64,000 bases of DNA from Miltoncostaea sp963771025 (GTDB taxonomy: Bacteria; Actinomycetota; Thermoleophilia; Miltoncostaeales; Miltoncostaeaceae), in assembly GCA_963771025.1 (NCBI GenBank), contig CAVYRL010000005.1, forward strand, positions 62,001-126,000. The letters are read 5' to 3'. Position numbers and translations under genes: made by a program. The notes beneath the pieces are model-generated. The model ran no database searches. It was not told the origin of the DNA and worked only from the letters and a program-made list of their open reading frames with translations. Shown piece after piece: positions 53,876 through 64,000 of this stretch; position 1 is the stretch's first letter, and each line of letters opens with the position of its first letter.

Positions 53876-54122
53876 GTCTCTCGTCCCCTCCCCGGGGAAT
53901 GCGCGGCCCCGCCGCGCCCTCTGCATCTGTTTCCGCCTTCGACGATAGCGCGACCCGACTTGAGCGCCGCACCCCCGATCGGGGCGTTACATCTGCGTGA
54001 TCCCGCCACGGGTTCAGGTTGTTCCCCGGCCGACCGGGTGTTCCTCCGCCGCCCGGCTCGGCGCGACGCGGACCGCGACTGGCACACTCTCCGGGCACGC
54101 CCAGCCGTTTCGAAGGGGTTCA

Positions 54123-55802
<1,680 letters not shown>

Positions 55803-55873
55803 CCGAACCCCGGCGCCACAACGCCTGCGGTAACGTGTCTGGTTGGATTGCCGACCAGTACGAGGAGACCGCA

Positions 55874-58567
<2,694 letters not shown>

Positions 58568-58845
58568 GCCCCGGCGGATCGAGCCCCCGTCGGCAACGGC
58601 CCGGTGCGGAAGCCGGCGGTGGTGGCGCGACCTCGATGACCCGCGGCCTCGTCCGGCACGGCCTGGATGTCAGGACGATCTCGGGGTGATCGCCGCCCGG
58701 CGCGAACCTGCGGCATTCGCGCAGGGCGGATGAGGGGAAGCGCGGGTGCGCGCCGAGCGACCCGCCGATAGCGTGAATGCGCATCCTGCCCGCTGTGCGA
58801 GCGCTGATGAGGGCCCGTGAGAACGACGAAGCTGGAGATGGTCTG
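58568..58845. other. intergenic region upstream of arsD
   Basis: 278 nt between acnA and arsD with no convincing gene. It holds a short palindrome GATGCGCAT-like element around 58777-58785 and the GGAG ribosome site of arsD (58833-58836). No ArsR-type gene is present, and no clear ArsR operator could be identified. Confidence 0.4.
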
Positions 58846-59229
58846 ATGACGAGCGTCAAGGTTTTCGACCCGGCGATGTGCTGCTCGAGCGGAGTCTGCG
58901 GTCCGAGCGTCAACCCGGATCTGGTCCGTTTCGCCGCGGACCTCGACCGCCTGGCCGCAGGTGGCGTGTCGGTCGAGCGATTCAACCTCGCCCAGCAGCC
59001 CGAGGCCTTCGTGGCCCATGGCGAGGTCACCCAGGCGCTGCGCGAGCGCGGCGAGAGCGCGCTGCCCATGATCCTGATCGACGGACGCAAGGTGATCGAG
59101 GGCGCCTACCCCGGCCGCGAGCAGCTCGAGGGCTGGGCGGCGGCGACCTCGGATGCCCCTCAGAGGGCTCGGACCCCTGCGGCGGCGGGTGGCGAGAGCT
59201 GCGGCTGCGGTGAGGGCGGCTGCTGCTGA
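58846..59229 (+). CDS. arsD: arsenical metallochaperone/repressor ArsD
   Basis: 127 residues from ATG 58846, GGAG upstream. The thioredoxin-like fold opens VKVFDPAMCCSSGVCGP, with the vicinal Cys pair and third Cys that bind As(III) and hand it to ArsA. The C-terminus has two more cysteine groups, SCGCGEGGCC, as in the chaperone's second and third sites. ArsD also acts as a weak autorepressor in classical operons. Its TGA overlaps the arsA ATG by one base (TGATG). Confidence 0.93.
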   Translation: MTSVKVFDPAMCCSSGVCGPSVNPDLVRFAADLDRLAAGGVSVERFNLAQQPEAFVAHGEVTQALRERGESALPMILIDGRKVIEGAYPGREQLEGWAAATSDAPQRARTPAAAGGESCGCGEGGCC

Positions 59230-60986
59230 TGGACGCAGGCGCCCTCCTCGATCCGGCGACCCGGGTGCTCTTCTTCACCGGCAAGGGCGGGATGGGCAAG
59301 ACGACGCTCGCCTGCGCCACCGCCGTCGGCCTTGCCGCGCGCGGACGGCGCGTCCTCCTCGTCTCCACCGATCCCGCATCCAATCTCGACGAGGTGCTCC
59401 AGACGACGCTCGGCGAGACGCCCCGGCCGGTCGCGGGTCTCGACGGCCTCGACGCGGCCAACGTGGACCCGGAGGCCGCGGCGCGCGACTACCGCGAGCG
59501 GCTGGTCGGCCCCTACCGCGGAGTCCTGCCCGAGACCGCGCTGCGCAGCATGGAGGAGAGCCTCTCGGGCGCCTGCACGGTCGAGATCGCGGCCTTCGAC
59601 GCATTCACCCGGCTGCTCGCCGACGCCGAGGCGACGAGCGCCTACGACAACGTGATCTTCGACACCGCGCCCACCGGGCACACGCTGAGACTGCTGTCGC
59701 TGCCGGCGGCGTGGACCGAGTTCATCGATCAGAACACCACCGGGACGTCGTGCCTCGGCCCGCTCGCCGGCCTGGAGCGTCAACGCGCGCTCTACGCCGA
59801 GAGCGTCGCCACCCTCACCGACCCGGGTCGCACGACCCTGGTGCTGGTCGCCCGTCCCGAGCCGAGCGCCCTGGCCGAGGCTGCGCGTACGGCCGCCGAG
59901 CTCGGCGCGGCCGGGATGCGTCGGCAGATCCTGGCCCTGAACGGAGTCTTCAGCGCCACCGACGACGCGGACGCCACGGCGCGAAGCCTCGCCGAGGGGC
60001 AGGCGGAGGCGCTGGCCGGCCTGACGGGCCCGCTCGCCGCGCTCGAGCGGGTGGAGGTGCCCCTGCACGGGTTCGCGCCGCTCGGCGTGGACGCGCTCGC
60101 CGCGGTCCTCGAGCCCACGCGGATGCCCGCGCAGCAGACCGCCGATCGGGGGTCGGATGTCGCCGAGGCCCCCCTGACCGATCTCATCGACGAGCTCGAG
60201 GCGGGCGGACCCGGCGTGATCATGACGATGGGCAAGGGCGGCGTCGGCAAGACCACCGTCGCCAGCGCGGTCGCGCTCGAGCTCGCCCGCAGGGGCCATC
60301 GGGTGCATCTGTCGACCACCGACCCGGCCGCCCACGTCGAGGCGACCGTCGCCGAGGGCCTCGAAGGGCTCAGCGTCTCGCGGATCGATCCGGAGATTGA
60401 GACGGCCGCCTACACCGCGCAGGTGCTGCAAGAGGCCGGCGGGGGGCTCGAGGCCCAGGGCCTGGCCCTCCTCGAAGAGGACCTGCGCTCACCGTGCACG
60501 GAGGAGATCGCCGTGTTCCGGGCATTCGCCCGTACCGTCGCCGACGGAGAGGACGTCTTCGTGGTCCTCGACACGGCACCGACCGGACACACCCTGCTGC
60601 TGCTGGACGCGGCCGAGGCCTACCATCGCGAGGTGGGGCGCACCAGCGCCGAGGTGCCCCGGGATGTCTCCGAGTTGCTGCCGCGCCTGCGCGATCCCGG
60701 CTACACCCGGGTGCTGATCGTGACCCTCCCCGAAGCGACGCCGGTCCACGAGGCCGAGCGCCTGGCGGCGGACCTCGGCCGCGCCGGGATCTCCCCGTTC
60801 GCCTGGGTGGTGAACCAGAGCCTCGCCCTCGCAGGCGTCAGCGACCCGACCCTGCGTGCGCGGGCGCAGCGCGAGCCCGCGCTGATCGATGAGGTTCGCC
60901 GCGACGCCGATCGACTCGCGATCATGCCCTGGCGGGCCGGAACGCTCACGGGCGCCCTCGCCCTGGAGGTCCTCACGGCCGCCTGA
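59229..60986 (+). CDS. arsA: arsenite-activated ATPase ArsA (two-domain)
   Basis: 585 residues with two homologous ATPase halves. P-loops are GKGGMGKTTLA (near 18) and GKGGVGKTTVA (near 337), with DTAP signal sequences in IFDTAPTGHTLRL and VLDTAPTGHTLLL. The three metalloid-binding Cys residues are in LSGACTVE (about 116), GTSCLGP (about 174) and RSPCTEE (about 423), so it is a genuine As(III)/Sb(III)-stimulated ATPase rather than a Get3 relative. It normally drives efflux through ArsB or Acr3, neither of which is in the window. It is convergent with the pst operon. Confidence 0.94.
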   Translation: MDAGALLDPATRVLFFTGKGGMGKTTLACATAVGLAARGRRVLLVSTDPASNLDEVLQTTLGETPRPVAGLDGLDAANVDPEAAARDYRERLVGPYRGVLPETALRSMEESLSGACTVEIAAFDAFTRLLADAEATSAYDNVIFDTAPTGHTLRLLSLPAAWTEFIDQNTTGTSCLGPLAGLERQRALYAESVATLTDPGRTTLVLVARPEPSALAEAARTAAELGAAGMRRQILALNGVFSATDDADATARSLAEGQAEALAGLTGPLAALERVEVPLHGFAPLGVDALAAVLEPTRMPAQQTADRGSDVAEAPLTDLIDELEAGGPGVIMTMGKGGVGKTTVASAVALELARRGHRVHLSTTDPAAHVEATVAEGLEGLSVSRIDPEIETAAYTAQVLQEAGGGLEAQGLALLEEDLRSPCTEEIAVFRAFARTVADGEDVFVVLDTAPTGHTLLLLDAAEAYHREVGRTSAEVPRDVSELLPRLRDPGYTRVLIVTLPEATPVHEAERLAADLGRAGISPFAWVVNQSLALAGVSDPTLRARAQREPALIDEVRRDADRLAIMPWRAGTLTGALALEVLTAA

Positions 60987-61010
60987 CACCGTCGGCGAAA
61001 CCACCCGCGC

Positions 61011-61865
61011 CTAGCCGAAGCGCCCGGTGACGTAGCCCTGTGTCCGGGGGTCGGCGGGCGCCGTGAAGATCTGCTCGGTCTCGCCGACCTCTGCCATGAC
61101 GCCGTAGCGCTCGCCCTCCTCCATGCCGCCGATCGTGAAGAAGGCGGTGCGATCGGACACGCGCGTGGCCTGCTGCATGTTGTGGGTCACGATCACGATC
61201 GTGTACCGCGTCGCGAGGTCGCGCATCAGGTCCTCGATGGAGCGGGTCGCGCCGGGGTCGAGGGCCGAGCAGGGCTCGTCCATCAGGATCACCTCGGGCT
61301 CCACGGCGATCGCCCGCGCGATGCAGAGGCGCTGCTGCTGGCCGCCCGAGAGGGCGAAGGCGTTCTGATCGAGCGTGTCCTTGACCTCGTCCCAGAGCGC
61401 CGCCTGGCGCAGCGCGGCCTCCACCCGGTCGTCGTCGGCCGGCAGCCCGTTGATCCTCATCCCGAAGAGCAGGTTCTCCCTGATCGACTTGGGGAACGGG
61501 TTGGGCGTCTGGAACACCATGCCGACGCGGCGCCGGACGTCCACCGGGTCCACGTCGGGGGCGTAGAGGTCCTGCCCGCGGAAGATGACGCCGCCCTCGA
61601 TGCGGACGCCCGCGATGAGGTCGTTCATCCGGTTGAGGCAGCGCAGGAACGTGGACTTGCCGCACCCGGACGGACCGATCAGGGCCGTGATCTCGTTGCG
61701 ACGGATGTCGATGCTCACGTCCCGGAGCGCGCGGGCGTTGCCGTAGAAGACGTTGAGGTCCGTCACCCGGAACACCGGCTCCAGCGTCGCGGCGGCCGTC
61801 TCGGCGAAAGCCGCCGCTGATCCGCCCGGCGTGGCGGTGGAGTCGTTCACGCGCGTCGTCCTCAC
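61011..61865 (-). CDS. pstB: phosphate ABC transporter ATPase PstB (distal copy)
   Basis: 284 residues; GTG 61865, or VND five codons in. Walker A GPSGCGKSTFLR, signature LSGGQQQRLCIARAI and Walker B VILMDEPCSALDP are present. The phosphate-type Q-loop VFQTPNPFPKSIREN and the NRMNDLIAG segment are diagnostic of PstB. It has an unusual 30-residue Ala/Thr-rich N-terminal extension. It is the second of two adjacent, clearly different PstB genes, separated by a 123-nt spacer with a hairpin. Confidence 0.93.
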   Translation of the reverse strand: MRTTRVNDSTATPGGSAAAFAETAAATLEPVFRVTDLNVFYGNARALRDVSIDIRRNEITALIGPSGCGKSTFLRCLNRMNDLIAGVRIEGGVIFRGQDLYAPDVDPVDVRRRVGMVFQTPNPFPKSIRENLLFGMRINGLPADDDRVEAALRQAALWDEVKDTLDQNAFALSGGQQQRLCIARAIAVEPEVILMDEPCSALDPGATRSIEDLMRDLATRYTIVIVTHNMQQATRVSDRTAFFTIGGMEEGERYGVMAEVGETEQIFTAPADPRTQGYVTGRFG

Positions 61866-61894
61866 CGGGATCGTCAGGGCAGGTCACAAAGGTG

Positions 61895-61912
61895 GGCGGC
61901 CGTGCGGCCGCC
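61895..61912. terminator. hairpin between the two pstB genes
   Basis: GGCGGCCG-TG-CGGCCGCC, a perfect 8-bp stem with a 2-nt loop. On the minus strand it is followed by CACCTTTGTG. It may attenuate transcription into the distal pstB copy, or protect the upstream mRNA. Confidence 0.45.
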
Positions 61913-61988
61913 GGGCGACGATGATCCCACTCCTGCCGGAAACGCGAAAGACGCCGGGGCGGCCGGGCCGGCTCCTGCTCCGGCAGGT

Positions 61989-62873
61989 CTAGCCGAAGCG
62001 CCCGTTCACGTAGTCCTCGGTCGCCTTGTGGGCCGGCGCGCCGAAGATCTTCTCGGTGGTGTCCATTTCGACCAGGTACCCCGGCTCGCCGGTGCCGTCG
62101 ATGTTGAAGAAGGCCGTGTAATCGCTCGCGCGCGTCGCCTGCTGCATGTTGTGCGTCACGATCACGATCGTGTAGTCCTCCTTGAGCACCCCGATCAGGT
62201 CCTCGATGGCCAGGGTGGAGATCGGGTCGAGCGCCGAGGCGGGCTCGTCCATCAGCAGGACCTCGGGCTCCACCGCGATGGCGCGGGCGATGCAGAGCCG
62301 CTGCTGCTGGCCTCCGGAGAGACCGGAGCCCGGCTTGTTGAGGCGGTCCTTCACCTCTTCCCACAGGCCCGCGCCGTGGAGGGAGCGCTCGACGATCACG
62401 TCGAGGTCGGCCTTCTTGACCCTCCCGCCGTTGAGCTTGATGCCCGCGGCGACGTTGTCGTAGATCGACATCGTCGGGAATGGATTGGGGCTCTGGAAGA
62501 CCATCCCGACCTTCCGGCGCACCAGCACCGGGTCGACGTCCTGGGCGTAGATGTCCTGGCCGTCGATCAGCACGGTGCCCTCCGCGCGGGCCCCGTAGAT
62601 CACCTCGTGCATCCGGTTGAGCGAGCGCAGGAACGTGGACTTGCCGCATCCTGACGAGCCGATCAGCGCGGTGGCCGCGTTGGACCTGATCGACATGTTG
62701 ACGTTCCTCACCGCGTGGAACCCACCGTAGTAGAGGTCCAGACCCGTCACCTCGATGCTGTTGGTGACGGTCTCGGTGGTCGCGGTGGCCTCGGGGGCCG
62801 GGGCCGCGACGGCCTCCCTCTCGGGGGCTTCCCTCGGGAAAGTCAACGTACCGGGCGGACGATCGGTTGCCAT
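61989..62873 (-). CDS. pstB: phosphate ABC transporter ATPase PstB (proximal copy)
   Basis: 294 residues, ATG 62873 overlapping the pstA stop by one base, with AAGGAAG upstream. Walker A GSSGCGKSTFLR, Q-loop VFQSPNPFPTMSIYDN, signature LSGGQQQRLCIARAI and Walker B VLLMDEPASALDP. A 38-residue Glu/Ala/Thr-rich extension precedes the ATPase fold. It is directly coupled to pstA, so this is probably the main ATPase of the importer. Confidence 0.95.
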   Translation of the reverse strand: MATDRPPGTLTFPREAPEREAVAAPAPEATATTETVTNSIEVTGLDLYYGGFHAVRNVNMSIRSNAATALIGSSGCGKSTFLRSLNRMHEVIYGARAEGTVLIDGQDIYAQDVDPVLVRRKVGMVFQSPNPFPTMSIYDNVAAGIKLNGGRVKKADLDVIVERSLHGAGLWEEVKDRLNKPGSGLSGGQQQRLCIARAIAVEPEVLLMDEPASALDPISTLAIEDLIGVLKEDYTIVIVTHNMQQATRASDYTAFFNIDGTGEPGYLVEMDTTEKIFGAPAHKATEDYVNGRFG

Positions 62874-63958
62874 CAGCGGACTTCCTTTCCGAAGCGCCGG
62901 TACACCAGACGGGCGATCAGATTGAGCACCATAACGATGATGATCAGGGTGAAGGCCGCGGCCCATGCCCTGTCGATGTAAGCCTCCCTGGGGATGCCGG
63001 GGTTCTTGTACTGATCGTACGAGAACACGGGGAGCGCTTCCATCCGCCCGGCGAACGGGTTCCAGTTGACGGTCGAGAACGTGCCGGTGGTGATCAGGAG
63101 GGGCGCGGTCTCGCCGATGACGCGGGCGACGGCCACCATGACCCCGGTCAGGATGCCCGCGAGCGCGGTCGGCAGCACGACCTTCACCACCGTCCGCCAC
63201 TTGGGCACGCCGAGAGCGTACGAGGCCTCGCGCAGGCCGTTGGGCACGACCTTCAGCATCTCCTCGCTCGAGCGCACGACGATCGGGATCATCAGCACCG
63301 ACAGCGCGACCGCGCCGACGACGCCCAGGCGAACGCCGGGGCCGAGGAAGATCGAGAAGAGGGCGAAGGCGAACAGACCGGCGACGATGGACGGGATGCC
63401 CGTCATCACGTCCACGAAGAAGATGATGGCCGACTTGAGCTTGCCGCGGCCGTACTCGTTCAGGTACACGGCGACCATGATCCCGAGCGGCACCGAGAAG
63501 ATGGTGGTGACCGTGGTGATGACCAGGGTGCCGACGATCGCGTGGTAGGCGCCTCCGCCGGCGCCCACGACGTTGCGCGCCGACTCGGTGAAGAACGGGA
63601 CGTCGAGGCGCGCGATGCCGCGGTCGACGACCGTGTAGATCAGCGACAGCAGCGGGAACATGGCCAGCGCGAAGGCGCCGCTCACCACCAGGGTCACGGT
63701 GCGGTCGAGCGCCTTGCGCGGGCCCTCCACCGCACGGGACCAGCCGTAGATCAGGACGCCGACGGCCGCCATCGCCACGACGGCCGCGAGCAGCGGGTTG
63801 AAGGCGGTGAACACCCAGACGACCAGGACGACGAGCACGCCGGCGCCGTAGGCGATCGCCGGCCCCCACTTGGGCAGCTTGCCGCGAACCAGGTCATGAC
63901 CGGTCAGCGGGCCGATCGAGGGCGGGGCCGGAGCCGGCGAAGCCGACGTCGCGCTCAT
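62873..63958 (-). CDS. pstA: phosphate ABC transporter permease PstA
   Basis: 361 residues. After a Pro/Ala-rich N-terminus there are two extra helices (about 32-72), then the six-helix permease core (about 85-355). The core has the ABC permease EAA-like loop ASYALGVPKWRTVVKVVLP and phosphate-type segment GIPSIVAGLFAFALF. The ATG at 63958 overlaps the PstC stop (ATGA). Together with PstC and PstB it imports phosphate, normally under PhoP/PhoR-type control, but the promoter lies outside the window. Confidence 0.94.
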   Translation of the reverse strand: MSATSASPAPAPPSIGPLTGHDLVRGKLPKWGPAIAYGAGVLVVLVVWVFTAFNPLLAAVVAMAAVGVLIYGWSRAVEGPRKALDRTVTLVVSGAFALAMFPLLSLIYTVVDRGIARLDVPFFTESARNVVGAGGGAYHAIVGTLVITTVTTIFSVPLGIMVAVYLNEYGRGKLKSAIIFFVDVMTGIPSIVAGLFAFALFSIFLGPGVRLGVVGAVALSVLMIPIVVRSSEEMLKVVPNGLREASYALGVPKWRTVVKVVLPTALAGILTGVMVAVARVIGETAPLLITTGTFSTVNWNPFAGRMEALPVFSYDQYKNPGIPREAYIDRAWAAAFTLIIIVMVLNLIARLVYRRFGKEVR

Positions 63959-64000
63959 CGTGCGCGCGCCTCCGTGCGGGAGATCACCGCTCGGGCGGCC
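63955..64000 (-). CDS. pstC: C-terminal end of phosphate permease PstC (partial)
   Basis: The last 14 codons before a TGA (63955-63957) read AARAVISRTEARAR. The stop overlaps the pstA start as ATGA. The peptide itself is not diagnostic. Position directly upstream of and coupled to pstA makes PstC the expected product. Confidence 0.6.
   Translation of the reverse strand, partial: AARAVISRTEARAR

Overview
The window is a gene-dense, very GC-rich chromosome segment from an actinobacterium. Pointers are a putative F420-dependent luciferase-like oxidoreductase, a MarP-type membrane serine protease, a PAC2 protein, a VanW-type wall protein, a DUF6636-like secreted protein, a MenG/UbiE-like methyltransferase, and frequent GTG/TTG starts. 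The mix of NHL-FecR, thioester-domain and PKD secreted proteins with a B-type oxidase fused to cytochrome c suggests the Thermoleophilia (Solirubrobacterales-like). That placement is an inference. No tRNA, rRNA, CRISPR array or insertion sequence was seen. Most genes look like core chromosome; the only compositionally odd stretch is about 25.6-26.7 kb, which holds a truncated helicase.

Layout. 0-6 kb: tail of a probable phosphoesterase, a Crp/Fnr regulator, a secreted NHL-propeller/FecR protein, a CHASE2 adenylate cyclase and a secreted PKD-repeat protein. 6-11 kb: divergent cupin/MarR pair with a strong paired operator, an MBL hydrolase, a glucosaminidase-like protein, an LLM oxidoreductase and a cation/H+ exchanger. 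11-16.4 kb: ahcY, then a four-gene osmoprotectant ABC importer whose first permease gene is frameshifted. 16.4-20.2 kb: LapA-like membrane protein, EamA and MFS transporters, a GntR regulator, small secreted proteins. 20.2-23.7 kb: CtaG, a CoxA-cytochrome c fusion and CoxB. 23.8-28.7 kb: ABC exporter, helicase remnant, a small HD alarmone-hydrolase-like protein and zwf. 28.8-38.3 kb: thioester surface protein, flavin monooxygenase, PAC2, VanW, MarP, DsbA-like protein, SSB and an NAD(P)-binding protein.

38.2-40.6 kb holds the most unusual locus: three overlapping genes encoding a MauE-thioredoxin fusion, a Tat-exported Cys-rich protein resembling a methylamine dehydrogenase light chain, and a secreted propeller-like protein. 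No MauG-type maturase is present. 40.6-47.9 kb: DNA polymerase IV (probable CTG start) and an AddAB-like helicase-nuclease in which addB carries two apparent +1 frameshifts and an Asn at a catalytic Asp position. 48-52 kb: divergent PilB-type ATPase and membrane glycosyltransferase, both with N-terminal MshEN-like (possible c-di-GMP-binding) domains. 52-58.6 kb: MenG/UbiE-like methyltransferase, YbbN-type thioredoxin, EttA and aconitase. 58.8-64 kb: arsD-arsA and, convergent to it, the 3' part of a pst phosphate operon (pstC end, pstA, two pstB genes).

Many neighbours overlap by 1-4 nt (ATGA, GTGA, TGATG), so the operons are translationally coupled. Functions are assigned from recognisable motifs and memory of protein families. 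No database search was possible.
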